A DNA stretch of 64,000 nt from Sphingomonas changnyeongensis (GCF_009913435.1 NZ_CP047895.1:1434501-1498500); one strand, 5' to 3'. Positions 9,315 through 18,838 are shown, counted from the stretch's first letter. The notes: a model not told the origin generated them from the sequence alone. Made by a program: numbers and translations.

Positions 9315-9486
9315 GGTGCGGACCTTTTTTGTTGGCGGTAATGGCTTTGATCGTCCCCTTGCGGACGATCCGGCGCGATTTCAAGCCGGGAGGACCTGGC
9401 CGCCCGTTCCCCCACCCGTTCTCCCGCCTGCCCCCTGACCCGCCGCCAATCGACCTTTGCCGGCAAAGCGGTTAGCAGCCCCGGCC

Positions 9487-10233
9487 ATGGACATGATCTG
9501 GGCAGCGTTGGGGGGCGTGCTGGGGGCGGTTGCCGGATCGTTCCTCGCCACCGCCGCGCTGCGCTGGCCCGCCGGGCGCTCGGTCATGCATGGCCGGTCG
9601 CGCTGCGATGCCTGCGGGGTGGTGATCGGCGCGCGCGATCTGGTGCCGCTGATCAGCTTTGCCGTGCGGCGCGGGCGCTGCGCGGCGTGCGGGGCGCGGA
9701 TCGATCCGCGTCATCCGGCGATGGAGGCGCTGTGCGCCGTGATCGGCGCGACTGCATTCGGGCTGGCGCCGGGGCTGACCGGGCTGGGCGGCGCGCTGTT
9801 CGGCTGGCTGCTGGCGCTGCTGGCGCTCACCGATCTCGATCATTTCTGGCTGCCGGACCGGGTGACCGCCACGCTCGCGCTCACCGGTCTCGCCTTCGGG
9901 GCGCTGGGCGCGCCGCCCTGGCCGATCGACCGGGTGATCGGCCTGGCAGCCGGTTATCTGGGGCTGGCGGCGATCGGCCTTGGCTATCGGCTGGCGCGCG
10001 GGCGCGAAGGGCTGGGCGGCGGCGATCCCAAGCTGCTGGGCGCGATCGGGGCCTGGCTGGGCTGGGCCTTGCTGCCGCAGATGCTGGTGCTCGCCGCGCT
10101 CGTCGGGCTGGCCGCCGCCTTCATCCTGTGGCGGCGCGGAGTCGCGGTCGGGCCGCAGACGCGGCTGCCGTTCGGGACGCTGATGGCGCTGGCGGCATGG
10201 CCGATCTGGGTGTTCGCCTACGCGCATGGCTGA
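9487..10233 (+). CDS. prepilin peptidase / leader peptidase (A24 family)
   Basis: This is an inner-membrane aspartic peptidase that cleaves type IV prepilin and pseudopilin leaders; bifunctional members also N-methylate the new N terminus. The N-terminal cytoplasmic domain carries a CDAC...CAAC zinc site typical of the bifunctional type, and the two catalytic Asp lie in TDLDHFWLPD and GGGDPKLLG. About seven hydrophobic helices are visible. ATG 9487 starts directly at the first helix; an upstream ATG at 9457 would add ten residues of uncertain value. No pilus genes are next to it, so it must serve substrates encoded elsewhere. Confidence 0.92.
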   Translation: MDMIWAALGGVLGAVAGSFLATAALRWPAGRSVMHGRSRCDACGVVIGARDLVPLISFAVRRGRCAACGARIDPRHPAMEALCAVIGATAFGLAPGLTGLGGALFGWLLALLALTDLDHFWLPDRVTATLALTGLAFGALGAPPWPIDRVIGLAAGYLGLAAIGLGYRLARGREGLGGGDPKLLGAIGAWLGWALLPQMLVLAALVGLAAAFILWRRGVAVGPQTRLPFGTLMALAAWPIWVFAYAHG

Positions 10234-10252
10234 GCGCGGTGGCGATCAGGGC

Positions 10253-10295
10253 AAGAACGGCACCGGATGTCGTTGGTTGGGAAGAACGGCACCGG
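10253..10295 (+). repeat. 14-bp direct repeat pair
   Basis: The sequence AAGAACGGCACCGG occurs at 10253-10266 and again at 10282-10295. Its second half recurs in the arm of the large palindrome downstream. This is typical of an intergenic repetitive element that has partly duplicated. Confidence 0.6.
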
Positions 10296-10332
10296 CCCGC
10301 TCCGGTTGTTTGTGGTGCGGCTTACGCCGCAC

Positions 10333-10416
10333 GGCGGCACCGGCCCGCTCCCCCACCCGGCCACCCAACGGCAGGATCATATGGGTGGCCGGGTGGGGGA
10401 GCGGGCCGGTGCCGCC
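10333..10416. repeat. perfect 35-bp inverted repeat (REP-like palindrome)
   Basis: The left arm (10333-10367) and the right arm (10382-10416) are exact reverse complements, with a 14-nt loop containing ATCAT. The arms contain GGCACCGGCCCGCTCCC. It lies between the 3' ends of the convergent prepilin peptidase and eda genes, so it could act as a very strong bidirectional transcription barrier. Perfect arms this long suggest recent mobility or selection on a structure rather than a plain terminator. A smaller hairpin (GTGCGGC, loop TTAC) sits just upstream. Confidence 0.85.
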
Positions 10417-10448
10417 CCTGCGCCCGTGAGGCGCGCAAAAAATCCCCC

Positions 10449-11063
10449 TTAGCGGCGCAGCTGCGCCGCGCGCTGGGCGTTCTTGGTGATGCCGTCCATG
10501 TCCATGCCGGCTTTGACCAGCCAGGATCCGCCCACGCACAGCACCGCCTCTTCATCCAGCCATTCGCCCGCCGTCGCCGGGGTGATGCCCCCGGTCGGGC
10601 AGAAGCGGACATCGCCGAACGGTCCCGACAGCGCCCGGAGCGCGCGGATGCCGCCCGATGATTCGGCGGGGAAGAACTTGAACCGGTCCAGCCCCAGATC
10701 CAGCCCGCGCATGATATCCGACGCATTGGCGATGCCGGGCAGGAACGCGGCCTGGCGGTCGATCGCTGCACGGGCGAGGGGGTCGGTCAGGCCCGGGCTG
10801 ACGATGAACTGTGCGCCCGCGTCCAGCGCCTGATCGAGCTGGGCGGGATTGAGCACCGTGCCCGCGCCGACGATTGCGCCGTCGACGGCCGCCATTTCGC
10901 GGATCACGTCGAGCGCGACCGGCGTGCGCAGCGTGACCTCCAGCACCGGCAGCCCGCCGGCGACCAGCGCGGCCGCAATCGGCGCGGCGCTTGCCACATC
11001 GTCGATGACGAGCACCGGGATCACGGGCGCGGTGCGCATGACGGTTTCGATCGGGCTGGTCAT
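10449..11063 (-). CDS. eda: 2-dehydro-3-deoxyphosphogluconate aldolase
   Basis: This 204-residue class I aldolase cleaves KDPG to pyruvate and glyceraldehyde 3-phosphate in the Entner-Doudoroff pathway, the main glycolytic route of sphingomonads. The catalytic Glu is in LEVTLRTP and the Schiff-base Lys in RFKFFPAE; the phosphate loop GAGT and the CPTGGI segment are present. ATG 11063 was chosen because it gives the family-typical start; an upstream in-frame ATG at 11141 would add 26 residues of compositionally biased sequence. It stands alone and is divergent from trmD. Confidence 0.93.
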   Translation of the reverse strand: MTSPIETVMRTAPVIPVLVIDDVASAAPIAAALVAGGLPVLEVTLRTPVALDVIREMAAVDGAIVGAGTVLNPAQLDQALDAGAQFIVSPGLTDPLARAAIDRQAAFLPGIANASDIMRGLDLGLDRFKFFPAESSGGIRALRALSGPFGDVRFCPTGGITPATAGEWLDEEAVLCVGGSWLVKAGMDMDGITKNAQRAAQLRR

Positions 11064-11193
11064 CTTGTCCCCTTCTGTCTCCGGCCTCTGCCCCCCATGC
11101 GGGGCGCGCAGAGGCATTGCCGCCCGTGCCGCGGCGCGCAAGTGGTTTGTGGCCGGGGTTTTCGGCGGCGCGTGCTTCTGTCAGGGGAGGGGC

Positions 11194-11931
11194 ATGAGTT
11201 TTGCTGCCACGATCCTCACCCTTTACCCCGACATGTTTCCCGGACCGCTTGGCCACAGCCTGGCGGGGCGGGCGCTGGGCACCGGGGTCTGGACGCTCGA
11301 CACGCTCCAGATCCGCGATTTCGCCGAGGACCGGCACCGGTCGGTCGATGACACGCCGGCCGGTGGCGGGGCGGGGATGGTGATGAAGGCCGATGTGCTG
11401 GCGCGCGCGGTCGATGCGGCGCTGGCGGCGCGGCCCGACTGCCCGGTGCTGGCGATGACGCCGCGCGGCGCGCCGCTGACCCAGGACCGGGTGCGCACGC
11501 TGGCGGCGGGGCCGGGGGTCACATTGCTGTGCGGCCGGTTCGAGGGGATGGACGAGCGGCTGTTCGAGGCCCGGCCGGTCGAGCCGGTGTCGATCGGCGA
11601 CTATGTGCTGTCGGGCGGGGAGATGGCCGCGCTCACCCTGCTTGATGCTTGCATTCGGCTGCTTCCCGGCGTAATGGGCGCGGCTTCGAGCGGGGTCGAG
11701 GAGAGCTTTGAAAGCGGGCTCCTCGAATATCCGCAATATACCCGACCTGTCACATGGGAAGGGCGCACGATCCCCGAAGTGCTGCGATCGGGGGATCATG
11801 CGAAGATCGCCGCCTGGCGGGCACAAAGGGCGGCGGACGATACACGGCTAAGGCGGCCGGACCTTTGGGAGCGCTATAGGAGCGCTCGGGACCGACCGCC
11901 CTCTGGCGCGCAGCGACGAGACAGGGACTGA
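11194..11931 (+). CDS. trmD: tRNA (guanine-37-N1)-methyltransferase
   Basis: TrmD methylates G37 of tRNAs reading CNN codons, preventing frameshifts. The trefoil-knot SAM site is visible as [13 protein letters not shown] and [11 protein letters not shown], and the N terminus has the family pattern [12 protein letters not shown] 11194 has a GGGGAGGGG ribosome-binding site. Its stop is three bases before the rplS ATG, giving the well-known trmD-rplS pair. rpsP and rimM, often just upstream in other bacteria, are not here. Confidence 0.95.
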   Translation: MSFAATILTLYPDMFPGPLGHSLAGRALGTGVWTLDTLQIRDFAEDRHRSVDDTPAGGGAGMVMKADVLARAVDAALAARPDCPVLAMTPRGAPLTQDRVRTLAAGPGVTLLCGRFEGMDERLFEARPVEPVSIGDYVLSGGEMAALTLLDACIRLLPGVMGAASSGVEESFESGLLEYPQYTRPVTWEGRTIPEVLRSGDHAKIAAWRAQRAADDTRLRRPDLWERYRSARDRPPSGAQRRDRD

Positions 11932-11934
11932 ACC

Positions 11935-12324
11935 ATGAATCTGATCCAGCAGCTCGAAGCCGAGCAGATCGCCAAGTTCAAGGAAACGAAGAGCATCCCC
12001 GATTTCCGTCCGGGCGACACGCTGCGCGTCGGCGTGAAGGTCGTCGAAGGCGACCGCACCCGCGTCCAGGCCTATGAAGGCGTGTGCATCGCGCGCGCGA
12101 ACAAGGGCATGGGGTCGAGCTTCACCGTCCGCAAGATTTCGTTCGGCGAAGGCGTGGAGCGCGTGTTCCCGCTCTATTCGCCGAACATCGATTCGATCGA
12201 AGTCGTCCGCAAGGGCGTCGTGCGCCGCGCCAAGCTCTATTATCTGCGCGGCCGCCGCGGCAAGTCGGCGCGCATCGCCGAGCGTCGCGACACCCGCACG
12301 ACCGAGGCGACCGCCGCCGAATAA
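11935..12324 (+). CDS. rplS: 50S ribosomal protein L19
   Basis: L19 sits at the 30S-50S interface. The protein has 129 residues, with the conserved core from [14 protein letters not shown] through [12 protein letters not shown] to [11 protein letters not shown] and a basic end ([18 protein letters not shown]). It is co-transcribed with trmD and followed by a strong terminator. Confidence 0.97.
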   Translation: MNLIQQLEAEQIAKFKETKSIPDFRPGDTLRVGVKVVEGDRTRVQAYEGVCIARANKGMGSSFTVRKISFGEGVERVFPLYSPNIDSIEVVRKGVVRRAKLYYLRGRRGKSARIAERRDTRTTEATAAE

Positions 12325-12354
12325 GCGTCGGCCGGTCATCGACCGCGACCTGAA

Positions 12355-12389
12355 GGGCCGGCCATCCATGCGGGATGGCCGGCCCTTTT
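12355..12389 (+). terminator. Rho-independent terminator of trmD-rplS
   Basis: A perfect 13-bp stem (GGGCCGGCCATCC and complement) with the 5-nt loop ATGCG is followed immediately by TTTT at 12386-12389, 30 bp after the rplS stop. Confidence 0.9.
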
Positions 12390-12464
12390 CGCATCAGCCG
12401 GTTCCGCGCGTCGCGCCCGGCGACATGGTCTTGCCGCGCCGCGCCGGGCAGGCAAGAACGGGTC

Positions 12465-13880
12465 ATGCTGTTTGAAACGCTGCGGGCCGGGTTTCCGGCC
12501 GATCCCGCCACCATTGCGATCGAAGGACCGGGGCTGACGCCGCTCAGCTATGGCGATCTGGACGCGATGACCGCCCGGCTGGCCGCCGCGCTGGCCGCAC
12601 GCGGGGTCCGGCCGGGCGACCGCATCCTCGCGACCGCGCCCAAATCGGTCGAGGCGCTCACCGTCTATCTGGCCGCCATCCGCGCCGGCATCGTCTATGT
12701 GCCGGTCAATCCCGGCGCGACCGCGCATGAGCTGGATTATTTCCGCGCCGATGCCGAACCGGCGCTGATTGTCGACGCCGCGATGCTGGCCGCGCTGGGC
12801 GGGGAGGCCGCCGCTGCCGCCCCGTCGCCGCTGCCGCCGCCATCCGCCGATGCGCTGGCGGCGATCCTCTACACATCGGGCACGACCGGCCGGCCCAAGG
12901 GGGCGATGCTCAGCCATGGCAATCTTGCCGCCAATGCGACGACGCTGATCCGCGCCTGGGGATTTTCCGCCGCTGACCGGCTGATCCATGCGCTGCCGAT
13001 CTTTCACGTCCATGGCCTGTTCGTCGCCAGCCACTGCGCGCTCGGGTCCGGGGCGCGGATGATCTGGCATGGCGGCTTCGATGCCGGCCGGGTGGCCGGG
13101 GATCTGGCGCGGGCGACCGTGCTGATGGGCGTGCCGACCTTTTACAGCCGGCTGCTCGACCGGTCCGACCTGACGCCCGACCGGGTGGCGGCGATGCGGC
13201 TGTTCATTTCCGGCTCGGCGCCCTTGTCTGCCGAAGTGCACCGCGCCTTTGCCGCGCGCACCGGCCATGCGATCCTTGAACGCTATGGCATGACGGAAAC
13301 GGGCATGCTGGCGTCGAACCCGCTCGCCGGGGCGCGGGTGCCGGGCAGTGTCGGGCCGCCGCTGCCGGGGGTCGCGATCCGCATCGACGATCCCGATGAT
13401 GACGGTGTCGGCGGGATCGAGGTCAGCGGACCCAATGTGTTTGGCGGCTATTGGCGGCAGGCGGATCGCACTGCCGAAGCCTTTGCCGCCAATGGCTGGT
13501 TCCGCACCGGCGATCTGGGCCGGTTTGACGATGCCGGCTATCTGCACATTGTCGGCCGCGCCAAGGATCTGGTCATCACCGGCGGGCTCAATGTCTATCC
13601 GGCCGAGGTCGAGGCCGAGATCGACCGGCTGCCGGGCGTGGCGGAGGCGGCGGTGATCGGCGTGCCGCATCCCGATTTCGGCGAAGCGGTGGTCGCCATC
13701 GTCGCCCCTGCGGCTGGCGCCCGGCTCGATCCGGCATCGATCCCGGCGGCGCTCAGGGACAGGCTGGCGGCCTACAAGATCCCCAAGGCCGTGCATGTGG
13801 TCGACGCGCTGCCGCGCAACACCATGGGCAAGATCGAGAAGGCGGCGCTGCGGCAGCGCCACGCGTCAATCTTTTCCTGA
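12465..13880 (+). CDS. matB: MatB-like malonate/acyl-CoA ligase (AMP-binding)
   Basis: This 471-residue adenylate-forming enzyme activates a carboxylic acid with ATP and joins it to CoA. The P-loop is YTSGTTGRPKGAML, the A5 motif YGMTET, the A7 motif WFRTGDLG, the hinge GRAKDLVITGGLNVYP, and the A10 lysine lies in NTMGKIEK. The GGLNVYPAEVE hinge and short length resemble malonyl-CoA synthetase MatB rather than long-chain ligases, but substrate cannot be proven here. ATG 12465 begins the recognisable N terminus. The neighbouring MaoC-like hydratase is convergent, so a shared pathway is only a possibility. Confidence 0.8.
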   Translation: MLFETLRAGFPADPATIAIEGPGLTPLSYGDLDAMTARLAAALAARGVRPGDRILATAPKSVEALTVYLAAIRAGIVYVPVNPGATAHELDYFRADAEPALIVDAAMLAALGGEAAAAAPSPLPPPSADALAAILYTSGTTGRPKGAMLSHGNLAANATTLIRAWGFSAADRLIHALPIFHVHGLFVASHCALGSGARMIWHGGFDAGRVAGDLARATVLMGVPTFYSRLLDRSDLTPDRVAAMRLFISGSAPLSAEVHRAFAARTGHAILERYGMTETGMLASNPLAGARVPGSVGPPLPGVAIRIDDPDDDGVGGIEVSGPNVFGGYWRQADRTAEAFAANGWFRTGDLGRFDDAGYLHIVGRAKDLVITGGLNVYPAEVEAEIDRLPGVAEAAVIGVPHPDFGEAVVAIVAPAAGARLDPASIPAALRDRLAAYKIPKAVHVVDALPRNTMGKIEKAALRQRHASIFS

Positions 13881-13911
13881 CGTCAATCCTCTCCTGACGC
13901 CAAGGCCCGGC

Positions 13912-14361
13912 TCAGCCGGCCGGGCGGCGGCGGATCAGGCCGATCGAGCGCAGCGTCATCACCGGTTCGTCATGCTGGTTGAACACCGTCGCCCGCGTCT
14001 TGTAGCTGCCCATGTCCGGGCGGCTGCGCGACGGCGTTTTCTCGAGGATCTCGCTTTCCATGCGCAGCGTGTCGCCCGGATAGACGGGCTTCAGCCAGCG
14101 CAGCTCGTCGATCCCGGGCGAGCCGAGGCCGGCCTGTTTCGTCTCGGTCATGTGATCGACGAGCATCCGCATCATCATCGCGCAGCTGTGCCAGCCCGAG
14201 GCGGCGATGCGGCCGAAATGGGTCTGGGCGGCGGCCTCGTCCGACAAATGGAAGGGCTGGGGATCGTAGCGCCGGGCAAAGTCGATCACCTCCTCGCGCA
14301 AGACGTGATAGGCCCCGAACCGCGCCGTCGCCCCGACCTCGATATCCTCAAAATAGATCAT
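13912..14361 (-). CDS. MaoC family hot-dog dehydratase
   Basis: This 149-residue single hot-dog domain of the (R)-specific enoyl-CoA hydratase type has the motif FARRYDPQPFHLSDEAA, in which Asp and His form the hydratase active site, followed by FGRIAASGWHS. The C-terminal half contains LRWLKPVYPGDTL, typical of MaoC-like proteins. The short length suggests a homodimer. It is convergent with the MatB-like ligase and 92 bp after a secreted phosphodiesterase gene on the same strand. Confidence 0.88.
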   Translation of the reverse strand: MIYFEDIEVGATARFGAYHVLREEVIDFARRYDPQPFHLSDEAAAQTHFGRIAASGWHSCAMMMRMLVDHMTETKQAGLGSPGIDELRWLKPVYPGDTLRMESEILEKTPSRSRPDMGSYKTRATVFNQHDEPVMTLRSIGLIRRRPAG

Positions 14362-14453
14362 GCGCCCGTCATCCTGTTCCGCTCCCCGGTCCGGCTGTCG
14401 CGCCGGATCGATGCGAGCCTGAACCGGGTCGGGCAGGGCGATCAAGACCCCGT

Positions 14454-15722
14454 TCAGCGGCGGCGAAGCGCGCCCGCCAATGCCGTAGCGTCCCCGTCCA
14501 GACCTTTTTTCGGAAGGATGCCAAGCAGCCGCGCGATCAGCGGATAGACGGCAACATTGTCGAATCCGGACAGCCGCGTGCCGCGCCGGAAGGCCGGGCC
14601 ATGGCCGATGAACAGCGCCGCCATGTCGGGCGCATCCTGCGCATAGCCATGCGCGCCGCCGGTCCAGCTTTCGGTCGGCGCGGTGCGGACGATCGTCCAG
14701 CCGCTGTCGGCAAGGCACAGATAGGGCGGCACGCGCGGGTGGCGGCCATAGCCGAGCCGGGCCGGCACATCGCCCTTGCGCCAGCATTGCATGTGCGGGT
14801 GCGGGGCAAGCAGCGCCGCTTCCAGCGCGGCTTCGCGGCCAGCGGCGGGCACGAAGCTGGCATAGGGGCCGGCCTCGACCAGCCGGTAGAGCGAAGGATC
14901 GACGATCCGGTCGAGCGCGATCACCCGCGCGCTCGACGTCGCGGCCATGCCATGGTCGGCGACGATCACCAGATTGGCCCGCGCCCCGAGGCGCGCCAGC
15001 CCGTCGATCAGCAGGCCGATGTCGCGGTCAAGCGCGGCGATGGCGGCGTTGGTGCGCGGATCGTCAGGCCCGAATTCATGCCCCGCCGTGTCGACCGTGT
15101 CGAAATACAAGGTGATGAAGCCGGGCCGGATCGCGGGCGGACGGCGCAGCCAGTCGAGCACGGCATTTACCCGCTGCACCCCGGTGACCGCCTGGTTGAA
15201 CTGCACCCAGTCGGCCGGGCGGCTGCCGCTTTCGACCGGGGCATAGCGTGCCGCGGGCTTGGTGCCGCCCCAGCCGACATTGGACCCCGGCCAGAACATC
15301 GTCGCCGTGCGCACGCCGGCGCGTTCGGCCGCGACCCAGATCGGTTCGGCCTCGTTCCACCAGAACGGATCGTCGCTCGCCATCGTGAACTGTTCGTCCG
15401 GGCGGCGCGCATCCTCCATCACATTGGCGACGATGCCGTGCCGGTCGGGCCTGAGGCCGGTGACGAGCGTCCAGTGATTGGGAAAAGTCTTGGACGGAAA
15501 GGCGGGGCGCATCGGCCCGGTCGCGCCCTGGCGCGCCAGCCGCGACAGCACCGGGGTGACGCCGCGCTCCAGATAATCAGGCCGGAAGCCGTCGACCGAG
15601 ATCAGGATGGTCGGCACCCGCGCCGCCGCGCCGCGTGCCGCCACCGGCCCGCCCGGCACCAGCAGCGCGGCCAGCAGCAACAGGGCGGCGAGCGCGCGCC
15701 GCCAGCCGCCCCGTTCAGACAT
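14454..15722 (-). CDS. exported nucleotide pyrophosphatase/phosphodiesterase (alkaline phosphatase superfamily)
   Basis: This 422-residue protein begins with an Arg-containing N-terminus and a strong hydrophobic stretch (about residues 9-29, ending near VAARGAAA), a likely signal peptide. The mature part shows ISVDGFRPDY, the nucleophile Thr in FPSKTFPNHWTLVTG, then FDTVDTAGHEFGP and VIVADHGMA, which are the metal-binding motifs of NPP enzymes. It probably hydrolyses phosphodiester or pyrophosphate bonds of nucleotides or lipids in the periplasm. Its start overlaps the 3' end of ychF by 8 bp, so it is co-transcribed with it. Confidence 0.88.
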   Translation of the reverse strand: MSERGGWRRALAALLLLAALLVPGGPVAARGAAARVPTILISVDGFRPDYLERGVTPVLSRLARQGATGPMRPAFPSKTFPNHWTLVTGLRPDRHGIVANVMEDARRPDEQFTMASDDPFWWNEAEPIWVAAERAGVRTATMFWPGSNVGWGGTKPAARYAPVESGSRPADWVQFNQAVTGVQRVNAVLDWLRRPPAIRPGFITLYFDTVDTAGHEFGPDDPRTNAAIAALDRDIGLLIDGLARLGARANLVIVADHGMAATSSARVIALDRIVDPSLYRLVEAGPYASFVPAAGREAALEAALLAPHPHMQCWRKGDVPARLGYGRHPRVPPYLCLADSGWTIVRTAPTESWTGGAHGYAQDAPDMAALFIGHGPAFRRGTRLSGFDNVAVYPLIARLLGILPKKGLDGDATALAGALRRR

Positions 15723-16815
15723 TGAAGCGGAACAGCATGACGTCGCCGTCCTGGACGACATAGTCCTTGCCTTCCTGGCGCAGCTTGCCCGCCTCGCGCG
15801 CGCCGGCTTCGCCGCCGGTCGTGACATAATCGTCATAGGCGATCGTTTCGGCACGGATGAAGCCGCGTTCGAAATCCGAATGGATGACCCCGGCCGCCTG
15901 CGGCGCGCGGGCGCCCTTGTGCACCGTCCAGGCGCGCGCCTCCTTGGGGCCGCAGGTGAAGAAGGTGATGAGATCAAGCAGCGCATAGCCGGCGCGGATC
16001 ACCCGGGCGAGGCCGGTTTCCTCAAGGCCGAGATCGGCGAGGAACGAGGCCCGGTCACCCGGTTCCAGCGTCGCGATCTCCGCCTCGATCGCGGCCGAGA
16101 CGACAACGGCCTGCGCCCCTTCGGCCGCCGCCTTGGCGAACACCCGCGCCGACAGCGCGTTGCCGTCGGCGGCATTGGCCTCGTCGACATTGCAGACATA
16201 GAGAACCGGCTTGCTGGTCAGCAGCTGCGCCATGTCGAAATGGCGGCGCTCCTCCTCGTCCTGGCAATCGACCAGCCGCGCCGGCTTGCCGTCGCGCAGC
16301 AGGTCGAGCACCCGCGACAGGATCGCGGCGGCGGCCTTGGCGTCCTTGTCGCCCTGCTGGCCGCGCTTGACGAGGTTGGGCACCCGCTTTTCGAGGCTCT
16401 CCAGATCGGCGAGCATCAGCTCGGTCTCGACCGTCTCGGCATCGGCGATCGGATCGACCCGGCCCTCGACATGGGTGATGTCGCCGTCCTCAAAGCAGCG
16501 CAGCACATGGACGATGGCGTCGACCTCGCGGATATTGGCGAGGAACTGGTTGCCAAGGCCCTCGCCGCGCGATGCGCCGCGCACCAGCCCGGCAATGTCG
16601 ACAAAGGCGAGCTGCGTCTCGATCTTCTTGGCCGAGCCTGCAATCTCCGCCAATCGGTCGAGCCGCGGGTCGGGCACCGCGACCTGCCCGACATTGGGCT
16701 CGATCGTGCAGAAGGGATAATTGGCCGCCTGCGCCGCCGCCGTTTCGGTGAGCGCGTTGAACAGCGTCGACTTGCCGACATTGGGCAGCCCGACAATGCC
16801 GCATTTAAAACCCAT
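15715..16815 (-). CDS. ychF: redox-regulated ATPase YchF
   Basis: This 366-residue Obg-family P-loop protein prefers ATP and binds the ribosome. Visible are GLPNVGKSTLFNALT (G1), the FVDIAGLVRGASRGEGLGNQFL switch region, NVDE replacing the GTP-specific NKxD (G4), and the C-terminal TGS-like domain with LITFFTCGPKEARAW, HSDFERGFIRAE and the VQDGDVMLFRFNV end. Length and order are standard. It is followed by an overlapping phosphodiesterase gene. Confidence 0.96.
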   Translation of the reverse strand: MGFKCGIVGLPNVGKSTLFNALTETAAAQAANYPFCTIEPNVGQVAVPDPRLDRLAEIAGSAKKIETQLAFVDIAGLVRGASRGEGLGNQFLANIREVDAIVHVLRCFEDGDITHVEGRVDPIADAETVETELMLADLESLEKRVPNLVKRGQQGDKDAKAAAAILSRVLDLLRDGKPARLVDCQDEEERRHFDMAQLLTSKPVLYVCNVDEANAADGNALSARVFAKAAAEGAQAVVVSAAIEAEIATLEPGDRASFLADLGLEETGLARVIRAGYALLDLITFFTCGPKEARAWTVHKGARAPQAAGVIHSDFERGFIRAETIAYDDYVTTGGEAGAREAGKLRQEGKDYVVQDGDVMLFRFNV

Positions 16816-16928
16816 GGATGCTCCCTTGCGGCGCGTTCATGGCCGCGTCCTGTGCGGCGCCGTGGCCGACGCCCTTCGTCAGCGCCCGCCCATAGGGCGA
16901 TCCGGGCCGCTCCCGCAACTCCCGCGCG

Positions 16929-17533
16929 TCACCAGCGATAGTTGAAGCTGATGCTGATCCGGTCGGCGCGGGCGGTGCTGGGCAGGACTTCGTGGCGAAG
17001 CCAGCTTTCCCAGAGCAGCAGCCGGCCGGGGGCGGGGCGACATGGACGAAATTCTGTGTTTCCGCCGGTGCGTCGGCGCGGCGGAGCGGCGCTGCCATCA
17101 GCAGCGGCAGGCGCGGGTCTTCAAACCGGATCGCCCCCGCGCCCGGCGGCGTTTCGACATAGAGCGTGCCTGACACCACGCTGTGCGGATGGATATGGCC
17201 GCTGTGCGCGCCGCCCGGGCGCAGGATGTTGACCCACAGGCTGTCGAGCTTCAGCCGCCGCCCGGCGAGATCGAGTGCCGCCTGCTCGGCAAAGCCGGCA
17301 ACATGACGGTCGAGCAGCTTTTTCAGATCGGCAAAGCGCGGATCGCGCAGCGGCAGATCGTTGAGCGAGGCATAGGAGGTGTAGCCGCGATAGCCATTGG
17401 CGCGTGACCAGCGCTGCCCGGCGCGGTCCTCGGCGGCGAGCGCACGGGCCGCATCGGCCAGTTCGGCGATCAGCGCCGGCTGGCCCAGATCGGCCTCGTA
17501 AAGCGGGGTGGCAAAGAGATGGCGGACCGTCAT
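16929..17533 (-). pseudogene. TIGR02466-like 2OG-Fe(II) oxygenase, frameshifted
   Basis: The first 165 or so residues read as a 2-oxoglutarate/Fe(II) oxygenase of the putative TIGR02466 family: LFATPLYEADL start, SLWVNILRPGGAHSGHIHPHSVVSGTLYV with the iron-binding HxH, then FEDPR and NFVHVAP. After VAP the original frame turns into low-complexity sequence, while the next frame gives RLLLWESWLRHEVLP followed by ISISFNYRW and a stop, exactly the expected C-terminal end. One C missing from a run near 17030 explains it. It is either a recent null mutation or a base-call error. It lies upstream of ychF on the same strand. Confidence 0.75.
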
Positions 17534-17538
17534 GATCC

Positions 17539-18108
17539 TCAGTCCTGCAGCCTGAGCGCGACGTCGTTCATGAAGCGCGTGGCATCGCCGGCGGCAAGCG
17601 AGCCTGCCTCGGCGGCGATCGCGCCCAGCATGTCGGTCAGCGGCTCGATTTCCGCCTTGGCGAAATTGCCGAGCACATGGCCGGTCACCCGGTCCTTGTG
17701 GCCGGGATGGCCGATGCCCAGCCGCACCCGGCGGAACTCGGCGCCGATATGCGCCTCGGTCGAGCGCAGGCCGTTATGTCCGGCGGTGCCGCCGCCCTGC
17801 TTCACCTTGACCTTGAAGGGCGCGAGATCGAGTTCGTCGTGAAACACGGTCACGTCCGCGGGCGTCAGCTTGTAGAAGCGCATCGCCTCGCCGATCGCGC
17901 GGCCGCTTTCGTTCATGAAGGTTGCGGGCTTCAGCAGCAGCAGCTTGTGCGCGCCGATCCGGCCATCCTGCGCCCAGCCCTGAAAGGCGCGGCGGGGGGC
18001 GGGGAAACCGTGCACTTCGGCGATCGCATCGATCGCCATGAAGCCGACATTGTGGCGGTGAAGCGCATATTGCGCGCCCGGATTGCCCAGGCCGACCCAG
18101 ATCTGCAT
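17539..18108 (-). CDS. pth: peptidyl-tRNA hydrolase
   Basis: This 189-residue enzyme releases tRNA from prematurely dropped peptidyl-tRNA. It shows VGLGNPGAQYALHRHNVGF with the catalytic His, KPATFMNESG, VFHDELDL, and QGGGTAGHNGLRS. It follows rplY on the same strand, the normal bacterial pair. A 5-bp gap separates it from the oxygenase gene downstream. Confidence 0.96.
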   Translation of the reverse strand: MQIWVGLGNPGAQYALHRHNVGFMAIDAIAEVHGFPAPRRAFQGWAQDGRIGAHKLLLLKPATFMNESGRAIGEAMRFYKLTPADVTVFHDELDLAPFKVKVKQGGGTAGHNGLRSTEAHIGAEFRRVRLGIGHPGHKDRVTGHVLGNFAKAEIEPLTDMLGAIAAEAGSLAAGDATRFMNDVALRLQD

Positions 18109-18168
18109 CGCTGCCCGTCCTGGCGGGGGTGGGTGACTGTCCTGCGCGGCCCGGCGGCTTCAGATGTT

Positions 18169-18211
18169 CCGGCCACCGCCCCCTGGCCAAAGGCGCGGGG
18201 GCGGTGGCCGG
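18169..18211. terminator. 15-bp perfect stem-loop between rplY and pth
   Basis: The arm CCGGCCACCGCCCCC at 18169-18183 pairs perfectly with 18197-18211 across a 13-nt loop. It lies in the rplY-pth spacer and lacks a T run, so it may stabilise the rplY mRNA end or attenuate pth expression. Confidence 0.5.
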
Positions 18212-18235
18212 TCAAACACCGGTTATCGGCCGGAA

Positions 18236-18838
18236 TCAGCCTTCGGCGGCTTCGCCTTCCGACGACTTCAGACCCGACGGCGCGATGATGGTCGCGATGG
18301 TGAAGTCGCGGTCTTCGATCGCGGCGCGCGCGCCGGCCGGCAGCTTGATCTGGCTGACATGGATCGAATCACCGACTTCATAGCCGGCCAGATCGACGAT
18401 CACTTCGTCCGGGATCTCGGCGGCATCGACCACCAGTTCGATCTCGTGGCGGACGATGTTGAGCACGCCGCCGCGCTTCAGGCCCGGCGAGGCCGCTTCG
18501 TTGGTGAAGTGCACCGGCACTTCGACCGTCACGGTCGAATGTTCGCCGATGCGCAGGAAGTCGACATGCAGCGGACGGTCGGTCACCGGGTGGAACTGGA
18601 CGTCCTTGGGCAGGGTGCGGATCGCGCCGTTCGGCGTTTCGATCATCACCACCGCGTTCATGAAGTGACCGGTGTTGAGCAGCTTGTTGAGCGCACGTTC
18701 TTCAACGTGAATGCCCAGCGGCTCTTCCTTGTTGCCGTAAATGACGGCGGGCACGCGGCCTTCGCGGCGAATGGCGCGGGAGGCTCCCTTGCCTGCCCGC
18801 TCGCGCACCTCGGCCGACAGCGTCAGCGTCTCGCTCAT
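18236..18838 (-). CDS. rplY: 50S ribosomal protein L25/general stress protein Ctc
   Basis: This 200-residue two-domain L25 (CTC form) binds 5S rRNA. The N-terminal domain has [24 protein letters not shown]; the C-terminal beta domain has [21 protein letters not shown] and the segment [16 protein letters not shown]. Length agrees with the long form found in alphaproteobacteria. It is followed by pth. Confidence 0.95.
   Translation of the reverse strand: MSETLTLSAEVRERAGKGASRAIRREGRVPAVIYGNKEEPLGIHVEERALNKLLNTGHFMNAVVMIETPNGAIRTLPKDVQFHPVTDRPLHVDFLRIGEHSTVTVEVPVHFTNEAASPGLKRGGVLNIVRHEIELVVDAAEIPDEVIVDLAGYEVGDSIHVSQIKLPAGARAAIEDRDFTIATIIAPSGLKSSEGEAAEG

Noticed and set aside
10333..10416. CRISPR repeat
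   Set aside because: Only one palindrome, no regularly spaced copies, no cas genes.
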